NCBI GenBank assembly: GCA_019925795.1 | Contig: CM034314.1 | Location: 82,332,780-82,396,779, forward strand | Direction of reading: 5' to 3' | DNA: 64,000 nt | From: Dendrobium chrysotoxum | Taxonomy: Eukaryota > Streptophyta > Magnoliopsida > Asparagales > Orchidaceae | Part shown: one piece after another, positions 1 through 12,850 of the stretch | How positions within the stretch are numbered: position 1 is the first letter of the stretch | How the letters are laid out: every line of letters starts with the position of its first letter | Notes under the pieces: model-generated | Databases searched by the model: none | Seen by the model: the letters and a program-made list of their open reading frames with translations, nothing else | Told to the model about the DNA's origin: nothing | Made by a program: the position numbers and the translations under genes

Positions 1-2116
1 GCTTAAGTCCCCCTTTAAAATCAAAAGAGCATGGCCAAGCATGGCTGTGAATTTAAGTATTTTTTAATTATTAACTGCTTGAGATTAATTATAACTGCTT
101 GGGATTATTTACATATTAATTTATTAGGATAACCCTGTAGGTAGTTGAGTCTAGATTTTTAATTTTGATTAATATAATTTAATTTTAATTGAGTTGTAAA
201 TTATTAAGTACTTTGAGAATGGGATATTAAATATCTAATCTAAAGTCCAAAGAGAATGGTGACATCCCCTAGGGGAGAGTCCCACTTCATTTGGATATCT
301 AGATTAGGATATTTTGAATATTCAGGGAGAAAAGATAGCATCCCTTCGGGGAAGAGTTTCTTTTCACTTGAAATTCAGACCCGATGGATTCATGGATCTT
401 GCAGAAGGATGAAGAAATGAAGAATGAGAAAACCCATTCTCAAAGTTACTTGAGTCTTAGGAGCAGAATCTGAGTTGTAGTCAGTGGTACCCGGCCACTT
501 TACTTTTCTTACAGACCTTGGGTTGTATAATTAAGTGGCACTTGTCACATGGACTTTTAGTTTAAATTTTAATTTAATTAATTTGATTATTTAATTGATT
601 TGACTGATGTATTGATTGTGATATATAATTGCATGCTTTTAGTAATTTTTTATGCTTATTGTATGTCGATTTTGTTTTAGCTTGGAACCCGATCGGAGGC
701 TCTTGAGGGTACGAATAAACTACTTCTACTTTAATTAAAATTTAAAATATTTAAGCTCACATAAAAACTTTAACATTTTAAGAAGTAGGCCTGGGATCGC
801 TGGTAGTTCTTAATTGTTACATTTTCTTTCCACTTATTAGGCACCTCCCCGCCTGCGAGTTTTGGCAGACCACCTAGCCTATGAGGGTGTAGTTCTGTCA
901 AGGGGATCTATGAAATCTTTAGGAAAAATTTTATTTTTAAGCCTTTTTAAAATTGCTTCATTCAAATTTCAAGCATTTAACTGAGTCAATTAGCATGCAC
1001 TGCATTAGATACAAAATTAAAAGTGTCTAAAAATTTAATTGCATTTTACTTAAGCATTTCATCCAACATAAGTCAAGGGGAAAATTAGGAATCTGCTCTA
1101 AATGTCGGCCCTACTCTCCTTAAACTTATCTTAAATAGCTTCCCTACCCACTCTTATATAAAGACCATACTCATGATTTTAAAGCATTTAGGTGGTTTAC
1201 CTGGCTCTCCAATCTAGGCTGGGGTAAGTCCAGATCTTGCATTGCATTAGCTAGGTTCCGGGTCACTGATTTTTAATATCCAGTCTAAACTTAGGTTCCG
1301 AGGCAAATTTTTAATCTTAAGTCCTCAACCTCTTGGAATCTAATTCCCACTTTCTAATAAAATTGATAACTCAAACATTAAATCTCTTTCCATCAAATTC
1401 AAGCCCAATATTTAGGATAGGCACGAGTACTTCTGAATTATTTTAGAATCCCAGGTGCCTCCTACCCTTCCTCCTTTTGACTCCAGAAATAAGTGTTCAA
1501 CCTTGAACTAATCCCTATTAAAATTCCAACCCTTATCTCCTTTGACATCGAATTTGAAATCTTTAAATAAAATTCATATCACTATTTTAATCAAGAGTAT
1601 TCATAGAAAATTTTTAGTTTCCTACGATATAATTAACTACGAGGGCTTATACTCGTAGGAGGTTTAGAAACCCAGATTGAATTTTCAAAATCAAAATTTT
1701 AAAACCCTCAAATAATTATCTTTGGAAAAATCAAACTCGATGATCATTATTATTAATTTCAAATGAGCAATGGTGATTGATAACTCTTTTCTCGAAGAGA
1801 TATATTAATAACTAATATAATTTTGATTATGAATTCAATGATCATCTTATCCAAATTATTACAGTTAAATACCTGATTGAACAACCATTTTGACCCTTAG
1901 GGGTCATATGTAGTTCCTTCTCAAATTTGACTAGGATAAAAAGGATAAATTCAAAGTTTTGTAATCTGAACCCATTAGGGAACGATATGTTCACCTCTTG
2001 AGGTGATTTATCATTCATAATGATGTATTTGATTTTAAAATTAAAAATTCTAGAAATTAAATATTTCCTAAAGAAAATTAAATTTTTTTTTTAAACTACA
2101 CTCCTTCAATCAAACA
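1..2116 (+). mobile_element. LTR copy C, distal 2.1 kb (Ogre/Tat-type gypsy LTR)
   Basis: The segment aligns end to end with 46118-48241 of the element A 5' LTR. Shared landmarks are the GCTTAAGTCCCCCTTTAAAA start, the conserved block near 838-905 and the CTACGAG hairpin at 1637-1658. It ends CAATCAAACA at 2116, matching the A terminus. No tRNA primer site follows (next bases CGTGTATG), so this is a 3' LTR or a solo LTR. Its proximal part lies left of the window. It is clearly diverged from A, so it is older. It contains no genes. Confidence 0.85.
1637..1658 (+). other. Conserved LTR hairpin (copy C)
   Basis: Perfect 7-bp stem CTACGAG/CTCGTAG around the loop GGCTTATA. The same stem is at 47766-47787 (A), 3701-3722 (D, other strand) and 26979-27000 (B, other strand, with one change that would be a G-U wobble in element-sense RNA). 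Confidence 0.6.
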
Positions 2117-3254
2117 CGTGTATGTTATGTTGAGTATTCTGTATGATTGAGGTTGTATGCTATATTTTCTAAATGTTATTATAAGAAAATTGACTTATCA
2201 ACAAATTATTTATTTATGATAAGAGATGTGAAAATACATAATAATTTATGGGATATCTTACTTTACTAGACAATTAAGGTTCATATGTAGGTCTTGTAAT
2301 ACCTCTGAGAAGATTTTGTGTTCATTTTCTTTTGAGACTAGGTAATGTGCAAGGATTTTTCTAAAATAGTGATTAGTATTGTGTATCAATTGGGAGAGAC
2401 TCTGACTTAGGTTTAATAATTTTTTGGCTTTCTTAGTGGTTGTTTTGATCTATGTTTTAATTACCATGTTCTAATTCATGCAACTCTTCACTTATTGTGT
2501 TGTTGAGTTAAATCTATTTTAAATCCACATTTTCCAAACTAGGATTTAAATCACCCATGTTTAATTCTAATATTTTCACATCATCTTTCATAAAATTGCA
2601 TCCAAGAGTTTGAATTTTCTCAAAATACTCCACCTGAAAACATTTATAATGATAATAATATTTCTAATATAGGGACGATATCAATTGCATCATTTTTTAT
2701 GAATGTCATATCCAAGAAAGACACATTTTAACGCTCAAAGTATTTGCTTGATATGTTTGAATTTTAGAAGATGAACATAAGTGACACATCCAAAGACATG
2801 ATAAGGTAGATTTGAGATAATTGAAGCAACAACCTTTTTTGTATGTATTTGGAAAGATATTTTAAAGTTTAGAGAATTAGATGGAACTTAATTAATGAGA
2901 TGTGATGTAGAGAAAGGATCTTTGCCCCATTAGAATAAGAGCATGTGAGTCTCAATGAGAAAAGTATGAACAACCTCTAATAAGTGTCTATTTTAATGTT
3001 TTTCCACACTATTCTTTTCTGATGTATTCTAACAACTTATTTTATGGATTAAGTCATGAGAGTTAAGAAATTATATAAGTTTATAATTATTGTATTCCCT
3101 ATTACTATCACTCCATAATACTTATATTTGAGTATTGTATTATGTACTAATTATGTCATATAATTTTTGAAATAATAAGTTAACTTCTGATTTGGATTTC
3201 ATCAAACACAACCACATCATCTATGTACAGTCATCTATAAAAGTAATTATTTGG
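2117..3254 (-). mobile_element. Degenerate antisense Ty1/copia remnant, integrase side
   Basis: This block lies between LTR C and LTR D. Its minus strand carries broken copia integrase sequence (separate entry). The AT-rich part to the left, about 2117-2650, has no further recognisable domain. Copia protease sequence in the same orientation lies to the right of LTR D, near 10.5 kb. The simplest reading is one old copia element split by LTR D. Many stops and frameshifts make it a fossil. Confidence 0.65.
2650..3200 (-). pseudogene. Copia integrase fragment (broken)
   Basis: Minus-strand translation with frame changes gives a run like the copia integrase core: VLWSDSNREYNN near 3100 resembles the VLRSDNGGEY signature carrying the second catalytic Asp. 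Then comes a stretch ending in STSHLINEVPSNSL near 2880, like the family's YLINRMPS motif. Last comes VFGCVTYVH, followed after a gap by ALKCVFLGY near 2700-2800, like the VFGC-CFVH and RAVKCVFLGY motifs. Motif order and spacing fit copia integrase. Stops and frameshifts make it non-functional. Ends are approximate. Confidence 0.7.
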
Positions 3255-4446
3255 TGTTGAAAGAAGGTTTTTGAAAAGTTTAGTTTTCTTCGGAGAATTT
3301 AAAAATTGATGTTGAGTTCTAATTCTAAAATCGAACATCCCATTGGAAGAAATATACCACTTCGGGAGGTGGAGATAAAATTTTAGGATGGGGTTCAGAT
3401 TTAAAATTATAAATCCCATCTTGAATATCGTAACCAGATTTAAGAGAGAACTTCGTATGGCCCCGAAGGGTCAAAAAACGTTCAGTCAAATATCGGGCTA
3501 CGATAATTAAGAGAAGTGATCGTTAATTTCATATTCGAATTCATCTTAACGAAAGATATATCTTCCTGAAGGGGGAAGATATCTTTCATCAATAATCATT
3601 CGAATATAATGATAACGATCATCAATAATTTAACTTTCCCAAAGAGGACTAATTGAGTTTTAAAAATCAATTTTAAAAATTGATGTGGGATCTAAATCTC
3701 CTACGAGCACAAGCCCTCGTAGTTAATTACATCATAGGGAGGTTGAGTTTCCTATGAATACTCTCGATTAAAATAACGATAGAAATTCTATTTAGAGCTT
3801 TCAAAGAGTGGATGTCAAAAGAAGGTGAGTTCGGATTTTGGGCAGGGATTGGATCGAATTTTGAGCAGTTATTTTTAGAGTCGAAGGAAGAGGGGTAGGA
3901 GGCACTTTGGGATTCTGAAAATAGTTCAGAAGTGCCCCGACCTAAGCTAAATGTTAGGCTTTAAACTTTGGATTGAAAGAAGATTTAGTTTGAGTTGAAC
4001 ATTTTATTAGAAATTTGAAATTATATTCCCGAAGGTTGGGGTCTTATGATTCAAAAAGAAATCTACCCCAGATCCTAAATCTAAATTGGGCACCAGACTA
4101 TGGTGGCCTGAACCTAACTAATGCAATGCAAAACCAAGACTTACCCCGACCTGGATTGGGGAGCCAGCTAACCACCTAGACGATTAAAATCCATGAATTT
4201 GGTCATCTGATGTAAGAGTGGTAGGATGTTATTATTAAAGTTTTGAGAAGTCAAAGCTAACATCTAGAGATTGTCCTAAATGGCCCCATAACTTATGTTA
4301 GGTGAAAATGTTAGAGCAAATACAATTAAAGTTTTAGACACACTTTTTAATTAATTTCTAATGCAATGCATGTTGATCGACTCGATTAAATGCATAAAAT
4401 TAGAATAAAGCAGTTTAAAAAGGCTTAAAAATAATTTTTTATCCTA

Positions 4447-4535
4447 GAGTGCACAGACTCCCCTTGACAGATCTGCACCCACATAGGCCAGGTGGTCTAT
4501 CAGAACCCACAGGCGGGGAGGTGCCTAACAAATAG
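4447..4535 (-). other. Conserved LTR block (copy D)
   Basis: Antisense copy of the block that reads GGCACCTCCCCGCCTGCGGG, then GGCAGACCACCTGACC, then GTGCAGTTCTGTCCAAGGGG in element A at 46955-47026. It is better conserved between copies than the surrounding LTR, and is also seen at 838-905 and 27726-27810. Confidence 0.55.
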
Positions 4536-6000
4536 AAAGAAGATGCATCAAAATGCTATGAGAACTCCTAGCGGATCTAGGCTTACTTCTTAAAAGCGTT
4601 AGAGTTTCTATATTATCTTAAATTTTTTTATTAAAATTTAAGTAAAATAATTTTTTTTATACCCTCACAAGCCTCTGATCGAATCCAGGTTAAATCAAAA
4701 AGAACGACATACAATCGCCAAAAAACTAAGAAAAGCAGGCAATCCTATACGCAATCAAATTAAATCAAAACATATTAAATAATCAAATTAATTAAGTAAA
4801 TGTCCATAGGCAAATTGCCTTGCTTATTATAATTGAGATTTATACAAATTAAAAGTGGCCGGGCACCACTGATAATAATCTGGATTCTAATCCTATTACA
4901 GATGTAAGTGACTTTGAGTGGGATACTCTTTGTCTTCAACTCATCGGTCTTCTTCCCTTCAAACTCCTTGGATTCTTCGTGGCTGGATACCCAAATGGAA
5001 ACAAGAACTCTTCCCTTGAGGGGAAGGTTACTCTTTCCACTTTGGGTAGTAGAGTAATCCAAATTTGGAGTTCCAAATGGATAAAGACTATCCCCCGAAT
5101 GAGTATCCTTTCCTCTTTGGAATCTAATCTTTGGATCTATGTATCCCAAACTCAAAGAGCAACTTTCACAACTCAATTCTCAAACAAATTATTTAAATAT
5201 AGAAATGAAAATTCTAAACTCTTCTGTAAGGTTATCCTAAGCATTTAAATATTAAAATACATCCCAAGCAGTTATATATATGTGTAGAAAAATAAACACA
5301 CTTGGCCACGCTCTCTTTTATTTGGGGGCCAAGCAGCTGAAGCACCTGTAGCATTTACAATTATTATTTATTTAGCCCCCTTTATTACCCTACATGAGTG
5401 TGACCACCTACATAAAATTTAGTGAGCATCCAGATCATTTCTAATCTAAGGGTAATCTAATCGCCCATCACATCAATTCACAGAGTATAGAAAAAGTAAA
5501 CAAACACATCAATCAATTTCAATCACAACATGCAATAAAAACTCAAAAAATCTGGCACACAGCAGAAAAGTAAACATCGGCCTAACCTAGATCTAGAGTT
5601 AGTTATCCTAGCAAATCATCTAAAGTGTGTGTAGAAGGTCGTGTGGCTGGGGTAGATCCTAAGCTGGGTAATTTGTTGAACTTGTTTAATGTTTGAGTTT
5701 GTTAAAGGCTAAGGGAGGACTTTATGTTTGAGTTTAAGTAGTAATGTATTAATGCTTGATTTAAATGCATTTTAGTTATTAAATGACTGTCACCTTTGTT
5801 ACTTATCGAGGTCGTGAAGTTTATTTCACCTTCCTTGGGGCTAAGTTAATAGCCTCATAGGCATGGGTTACCCAGTGGCAATTGGGGTTGATTAAGTTGA
5901 TTTAATTTATTAGAAGTTAAATATCAATTAATATTAATTAGTTTAGTTAACTAAATAATTTTAAAAGTTAAATTAGTTTATATTTTCCATCAACAGGTTT

Positions 6001-6250
6001 ATGGCGTTGTGCCACCAGGCTCGAGGAACCAAGCCTCCTTAGGACACGTAGCCCCGCAGCCTGGAGTAGTCCATCCTAAAAACCTTGATGATGAAATTGA
6101 ATTAAGGATTTTAATTTATTTGAATAATTAAGAGTAACTTAATTTTAATGTTTAACACTCTATTGAATTCATTCGTGGTGTTGTGCCACCAGGCTCGAGG
6201 AACCAGGCCTCCTTAGGACACTTAGCCCCGCAGCCCGGAGTAGTCCATCT
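6001..6250. repeat. Direct duplication of a ~75-bp GC-rich block in LTR D
   Basis: Two near-identical blocks, 6005-6079 and 6178-6252, both start GTTGTGCCACCAGGCTCGAG and include CCTCCTTAGGACAC and GGAGTAGTCCAT. They are separated by about 100 bp of AT-rich sequence. The block was not seen in LTRs A or B, so it is private to D or lost elsewhere. Confidence 0.75.
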
Positions 6251-7704
6251 AATAAACTTCATCTTTGGAGGGGTTGTTATGTATTTAAGTGTTGGTTGAG
6301 TGTTTTATTAATCAAATTAAAGTTTTCTAAAATTTTAATGAATTATTGGATTTTTAGAATTTATTGGAATTCTTTAATTATGTTAATTAAGGGGGCCAAA
6401 AATTGACTTTTCAATTTAAAGTTAATTTTACAAGTTTCAAATTTTTAATAAATATTAAACCTTATGATGAGTAGTTAGACTATTAGTACACTCAATTTGG
6501 AGTTTCCTATAAAAAGTTATGATTTTTTGAAGTTCGGATCTAGATTTGAATTACAATTGATCGAAGAGTTGACTTTTTGACTTTGACCATATTTTAAAGG
6601 TTTGACATTTTCAAAAAATACTAGATCTTATTTGGAGTTGAATGACACTAAGTTTGTTCAATTTGGATTTTTCTGTAATTAGTTATGTATTTTCAAAGTT
6701 TCCCTAATTATTAAATTTTTAAAATTGCTTAATTAGGAAGGTTTTGATCATTTTGATCCAAACTCATCCCAAACTACATGAAATCACTCCCAAAGGTCAA
6801 GGATGACCCATGGGAGTATTTTCAAATATTTAGAAATTATTTTAATAATTTTTAATTAATTAATTTAAGTAGTTGTTAATTTTCATTAAAAGTCAAATTA
6901 AAGTTGGATTAGGAATCCAGTCAAGGGGCTTTTATTTTTCTAGGTAGAAAACTAAGTTCTGGTCAGTTTGAGGCAATATTTGCATTTTTTGGAGTTAATT
7001 TGGATTTATTATATTTTTTTGAATCTTTTGGGTTCTTAAAAGGGCTTAAACTTTACATAATTAATTTTCCAACCTAATAACCTTCAAATTCAATAAAATT
7101 TTAACCTAAGATACATGATGTCATTACATTTGCTATGTTCAAGTTTCACCCCAATTGGGTGTGTGTATAATCTCTTAGAAATTTCTAAAGTTCTCTAGAC
7201 TTTTCCATAATTATTTTCCCTAGGTGTCTCTACTATTCAAAAAGGCTTGAAATTTGGTGTGACTAACCCTGATATATATGCAATCATACCACAAAAATCA
7301 TGCAGCCTAATTCTAAAGAAAAATGGAGTTATGAATTTTCAAAGTTTTGGGTCCAAAATGGACCCATTACCTTAAAAATTCACATCACAGAAAACTACAG
7401 TGCATCTGATCCTAGAAAAATCACAGTATAAGCCTAAGATGCTCAAGAACACTCCACCAAAATTTAAGGATCTCTCGATTGCAAGAAAATTAGAAAAAAT
7501 TAAAATCAAACAAACATCATTTTCTCCCAATCCAAAGCTCAAAATAACTTAATTTTAATTTTAATAAATACTGTGCTAAATTATCTTTACAACGAGCCCA
7601 AAAAAGCCAGATTTGGTGAAAAATTCAATTTTCTGTGAATTTTGGAAGATTTTGAGCAATTTCTGAATTTTTTAAACCCATTTTGGTCAAATCAACAATC
7701 TGCA

Positions 7705-7725
7705 CCAATCATTGCCAATGATTGG
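7705..7725. promoter_or_regulatory. Perfect palindrome with two HD-Zip II-type sites
   Basis: Arms CCAATCATTG and CAATGATTGG flank a single C. Each arm side reads CAAT(C/G)ATTG, the published HD-Zip class II consensus, and also holds a CCAAT box. Related sites occur in LTR E (19674-19721) and LTR A (44166-44174) at the same edge of the GC-rich island. Function is inferred. Confidence 0.45.
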
Positions 7726-7868
7726 CACCAAAACGGCAGCGCGACATGTGGCAGGCAGGACACGCCACTTAACCGCATTAGCGATCCATCTTGGTCGTTG
7801 ATCGGACCATAGAACGAATGGGTAGCTGAGATAGCGCCACGTATGCGCCCGTGGTCTGAACCGGCGTG

Positions 7869-7879
7869 GGTTCGAACCC
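7869..7879 (+). other. tRNA T-arm / pol III B-box-like motif (antisense to LTR D)
   Basis: GGTTCGAACCC sits in a possible 5-bp T-stem (GTGGG/CCCGC) with loop TTCGAAC, in the GC-rich island. LTR A has the same kind of motif, also antisense to its LTR, at 43995-44005. No complete cloverleaf was found. Confidence 0.4.
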
Positions 7880-9923
7880 CGCGGGAGACGCTCGGTTCGG
7901 GTCGAGAGGCGCGGCCGATTCTGGGCCGTCCGATCGTGCTGAGTCAAAAAGGGTTCAAAATTTTCAAATGGCTATATCTTCCAAAATACTCGACGAAACT
8001 TGACAAAATTTAAACTATAGCTGGAGGGCAACATGATCTTTCAATGCTGGGAGTTTGGAGGCTCCATGCATTGCAAAATTCATACAGTTTCAAATTGAAA
8101 TTCTACCTAAAAGTGAGGATAACTTACAATCTACCTAGTGGATTTTTGCAGACTTGGGCTCCTTTTGCTCCTGCTAATGTCCTCCATAAGTTCTCTGAAG
8201 ACCCCAAAGGATTTTGATGGCTGGATTTAAAGATATCAAAGAGAGATGGTGTTTCTCTCTATTTTCTCTCTTTTTCCACTAAAATGATGATTTTAATGGT
8301 GGAAATGGTTGGGAAAGGCTTGGAATGGACTTAGGGAGTGGTGGAGAGTGTGGAAAGCTCTTGGAGGGTATTGGGGCTCCTAGAGTTTGGGACTTAGGCA
8401 AAAAAATGAACAAGATGAGGGATTAGGGCAAGTTCTCCACACCTAACCCTCATGATTTGAAATGGATGGCTTGGATCTCACCATGGGTGCTTTGGATGCT
8501 TGCCAAGTGTCCCATGAGCTGCCCAAAATTGGGAGAAGGCTGGTGGATTGAGGGGGACTTGCCTTAAGCCAAGAGGGGGGACCACACCCCTTTTTCTCCA
8601 TTTGGCTAAACCAAGCCAAAACATGGCTTAGGGGGTTGGTTTGTGGCCTCTTAGGAAAGGGAATTAGTACCTTTTGAGCTGGTTGGAGTAGGTTTTAGGA
8701 GAGGGAAAAGCTTGCTCATGTGGCATGGTGAGGTGGCCATGACTTGGTCTCATTTTAAGGGTTTATTGACCCATTGACTTGTTGACCAGTCAATGGTGAC
8801 TCGTGAGGCATTCAATGGGATGCATTTGGCTAGTTGAGTGGTTGGTTAAGTGCTTGGAGCAATGGGTTTAGAATTTTGGCCAAATGGGTGAGATTGGAGA
8901 GAATTTTGGCCCTCCCAATTGGGTTGACCAACTCAAACCAAGGAAAATTTAACTTGGGGAGTTTTGGACTAGATGGGAGTGTCCAAATAAATGATTTTGA
9001 AGTGTTAGATTAATTTGAAATGGATTCAAATGTTGAAAATAACAACGATTGGGTTAAGGGTGAATTTTGTCAACCACAGTTAACTTGGTCAACCAGGTCA
9101 AATCAAAGAGTGGGTTTAGTTTCAATGGGTCTCAAATATCATAAGAAACTCATTGAGAGAGGTTTCAAAGGTTAACAACATTGAACCATGTTGAGTCTTG
9201 GTCAAAAGTCCAAAAATTCCTTTAAAGGGCATTTTGGTCATTTTGATCTCTGATCAATTTTGGGTCAAGGTAAGTCCATAAAGATGTAATTTAATGTTGA
9301 ACATATCAATATCAAGGGTCTGGAAGTGAGCAGGGGGTTTGGAGGAAACTCCAAGGTCAAATTCCACTAGGTGACGAGTCTAGTGGCACGGGCCGTAAAT
9401 ATTTGAAGGTTTTGCAGCCTTCGGGAAAAGATTCAATTTCTAGGGTTAAAAGTGTCAGATTGAGTTCAAATTTGGAGGGTTGGTCCTAGAGATATGCCTG
9501 GACAATATGCAAATGACAGATCATGAATTGGAGGTCATTTGACTGGGTTTCTAGGTGATGAAAAGTTCACCCAGAAAGGGACTCAGGACTTGGGTCCCTG
9601 GCCTTGGATTTGGACTGGACTTTTGAAGTTGGATTGGATTTATCATTTGAAGGGTTGGAAATGACTTATATGTGTTATTAACAATCAAAAAGATGATAGT
9701 TAATGGTTGCATAGGATTGGAGTGTAATTGAATGTTGATCAAGGGGTTGACTGGAATTGGAGTGAAGCTCGGACCTGGAGGGTGGAGTTTGGATTTGAAT
9801 AAGATTGGATTGGGTCCTAAATGGGACCTATATGATTGAGTGGTGGACATCCCTCAATTATTAGGCCATCATGGGAAACCCCTAGATAGGTCCTAGTGAC
9901 CTCATACAAGAATGAGATCAATA

Positions 9924-10214
9924 ATAATAAATCAATGTAACCCTCTTAATGCTACAAATCTAAGATGGTCCCCAAATATTGGAGAGAATTACTACTAAAA
10001 AAATATGACTTGTACTCAAAATTGAATAACATAAAGCATAATAGCTTTTTACATGTTCACATACATAATACTTAAAACTAAAAATATCCAAATTCATAAA
10101 TAAACTAGGAATAAAACCTTTTTAAACAACCAAATGACCCATGTCCCGAACATTGAAGCTAGATCCAGATGCAAGTTGTCTTCTTTAATGAACAAATGCT
10201 TTCTAAGTAATACA

Positions 10215-10279
<65 letters not shown>

Positions 10280-10760
10280 CACCATAACCAATCATTTATT
10301 AATTTTAAATGTCTATAAACATATAATGAATAGGCCAAAAGATAATAACACAATATAATGTATTAATGATTTGAGAGATTATAAAAGATTGTAATTCAAG
10401 GAGGGAACAAGCAACACATAAGCAAGATTTAAATTGTTAGAAAGATGTGAGAACTCTTCTCCCATAGGATGGTATTACCATTGGCCATGGAGATATAATT
10501 TTGGATGAATTATTTAATATTTGACACTTGCTCACATCAAATATAATATTATTAGTAGCACCATAATCAATTATCCATGCACTATTCAAAACAAGCATAT
10601 AAGTGGTGAAAAATATTATATTTAGTATTTTTTGTGGTGGCTAATGCTGATTTTGAGGATGCATGAGTAGCATCATCTTCCTTTGTTTGAGCAACTCTAG
10701 TGGTAGATGATTGCCTCAAATTCCAATGCTATGTTGGATCCCACCAACCTGTAAATCAAA
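9924..10760 (-). mobile_element. Antisense copia remnant, gag-protease side
   Basis: On the minus strand near 10577-10440 a broken frame reads WIIDYGATNNI, then continues through PWPMVIPSYG. This matches the copia protease signature WIIDSGA, with the catalytic Asp kept and Ser replaced by Tyr. It has the same orientation as the integrase fragment left of LTR D and lies on its 5' side, so D probably separated the two. The rest is AT-rich and too decayed to assign, apart from the CT microsatellite at 10217. Confidence 0.6.
10217..10276. repeat. (CT)30 microsatellite
   Basis: Uninterrupted CT dinucleotide run of 60 bp. It yields Ser-Leu or Arg-Glu repeat frames on the two strands, which are not genes. 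Confidence 0.98.
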
Positions 10761-11692
10761 TATGATCCAGACAATGAATTTTTTAGTAGCATTTTTTTGT
10801 TACAATGAGTGCTTATGTATGTTGGTTTATCTGAATTGTTGGAATTCTTTGGATTTGTGGCTTTAGGCTAGTGTTGATGAGGAGAAATCATAGTGAAAAT
10901 TTTTTAATTTCTCATTATCCTAATTCAAAGTGGTGGAGCATGTGGCTTCATGACGAACTAAGGAATAACATTCTTCTAAGCATAACTTGCTCACAATGTA
11001 AAATTTATCATCAAAGTTTATCAAAAATTTTATCTAATCCTATAGGAAAGATGTACATGGGTTCTCTCAATGGTTCTCTCATTGTCTATTATAAAGGGTT
11101 TCTAAGCTTGAACAAGAACTAGAATATGTTTAGTTTGAATGGATTTATTATCGACACCGATTTTTTCATCCTTTTTTATTTTTTTATTTATTCCTCTTAT
11201 TTTTAATTTTTTCCCCTTTATTTTAAAGTCAAAATATAGAACCTTTGCTTATCATGACCAAAGTCGATTAGCAATTGGGATCCATGATGTGTGCAAAGGA
11301 GAGAAAAAATTGGTTCATGATGGTATATACAATGGGAGCAAATGGAAGATCAATTCAACTGGTAGGTGGAGTCATGGCTAGATTGGGAGCCCCTGTGGGA
11401 TCAAAATTATTGGACGATATATCAAATCTAGGTTCCTACAATGCGTAGCAACCAAAAGATTAGCAAGATCAAAAGTTGAGTTTTTAGGGTGTTTGGATTT
11501 AAGGATGTAGGGTATCGAGTTTTGGAAAATTGGGTTTTAAGTCTTGTGGAAGAGATTTAAAATCTTGAGTACTGTGATTCCAAAAAAATTTGGGCTAAAT
11601 TTTTGGGCTTAGATTTTCATAATTTTATTTGGCCTTAATACCATAAAAACTAATATGAGAGAAGCTTTGAATATTATTTCTTGCTTCAAATT

Positions 11693-11694
<2 letters not shown>
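10761..11694. other. Unassigned AT-rich sequence
   Basis: No domain, terminal repeat or RNA gene was recognised. Two short frames (10871-11122 and 11139-11381, + strand) show no family signature and are treated as chance. Confidence 0.4.

Positions 11695-11772
<78 letters not shown>
11695..11772. repeat. (AT)39 microsatellite
   Basis: Pure AT run of 78 bp at the left edge of the 11.8-12.8 kb repeat block. Its copy number may be unreliable in assembly. Confidence 0.97.
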
Positions 11773-11777
<5 letters not shown>

Positions 11778-12850
11778 AAGCCGCTTGAGTTTCTTCCCAA
11801 ATAAAATCGTGGCCTTTCATTTTAACTATTCAAATATAATCATGTCCTTTGATTTTATTATCTTATTATGATGAATTGATAGTTTTAAAAATAATTAATA
11901 AATAATTACTTTTTATTTAAGCAAATAAATGAAGAAATCTCTTGAATTTCCTAATGTTTTTAGTCTTCCTTCATATTCATTAAATACCTCTTCATATTTC
12001 CCCCTTTGTATCGCCTAGGCTTCGTATTCTCTTTTATTGTAGTCTTAATTCATATTTATTAAATAGCCCTTCTTATTCCTTTCTTCATATCCCCTACACT
12101 TCTTATTCATTATACTCTTTTGTATTCCCCTCTTCATATTCCTTACACTTTTATTTCCTTTTTTTTTGTGATCTTAATTCATATTTATACTACTATTATA
12201 AAAGTTATTTGAGTTTCTTTCCAAACAAAATTCTAGCCTTTCATTTTAATTATTCAAATAGAATCTTAGCTTTTAATTTTATTATCTTATTATGATTAAT
12301 TGATAATTTTAAAAATAATTAATATGTAATTACTTTTTATTTAAGAAAATAAATAAAAAAATCTTTTGAATTCCCTAATATTTCTTAATCTTCCATCATA
12401 CTTATTGAATACCCTTTTGTATTCTCCTCTTGGTATCCCTTATGCTTAATATTCCTTTTTTCATATGGTCTTAATTCATATTCATTAAATACTCATTCAT
12501 ATTCTCCTAGTTATTTCCTCTATACTTCTTATTCACCTTCATATTCCTCTCTTTTATACCCTACACTTCTTATTCTCTTTGATTAATTGATAATTTTGGC
12601 AATTACTTTTTATTTAAGCAAATAAATAAATAATATCTTGAATTTCCTAATGTTTCTTAATATTCTTTCATATTCATTGAATATACCCCTGCATATCTCC
12701 TTTTCGTATCCCCTATGATTTTTAATTCCCTTTTCTCTTGGTCTTAATTCATATTTACTAAGACCCCTTCATATTCCTCACATCGTATCCCCTACACTTC
12801 TTATTCTTGTTAATATTCCCCTCTTCGTATCCCCTGCACTTCTTATTCTC
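11773..12850. repeat. Degenerate tandem repeat, ~420-bp unit, 2.5 copies
   Basis: A unit starting TTATAAAAG, then TTGAGTTTCTT and CCTTTCATTTTAA, begins at 11772 and again at 12195. A third, partial copy starts near 12580. Each unit then runs into pyrimidine-rich lines ending CCCCTACACTTCTTATTC, which are themselves short-period repeats. The second unit is preceded by TTTATACTACTATTATAAAAG, which resembles the 5' start of some plant Helitrons. Confidence 0.7.

Larger units (their letters stand above)
3255..9923 (-). mobile_element. LTR copy D, solo LTR of the giant gypsy family
   Basis: Reverse-oriented, near full-length LTR (6669 bp) with the same order of landmarks as A and B. It starts TGTTGAAAGAAGG at 3255, where the family LTR ends. 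It finishes GAGATCAATA at 9923, a decayed form of the family's TGTTGACCTC start. No primer site lies left of 3255 and no polypurine tract right of 9923, so it is a solo LTR, probably from LTR-LTR recombination. No clear target duplication was found. Both flanks are antisense copia sequence. A GC-rich island lies at 7730-7940. No gene is present, and short frames here are chance. Confidence 0.82.

Noticed and set aside
4775..5248. Overlapping frames of 133 and 89 codons in LTR D
   Set aside because: They lie in LTR sequence that is broken by stops in copies A, B and C; the same LTR region gives other chance frames at 28084-28386 and 46455-46676.
7801..7900. A complete tRNA gene in LTR D
   Set aside because: Only a T-arm-like motif is convincing; no acceptor stem or anticodon arm could be paired.
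10094..10358. Open frames rich in Arg-Glu (minus) and Ser-Leu (plus)
   Set aside because: They are translations of the (CT)30 microsatellite.
11609..11800. Minus-strand Tyr-Ile repeat frame
   Set aside because: It is a translation of the (AT)39 run.
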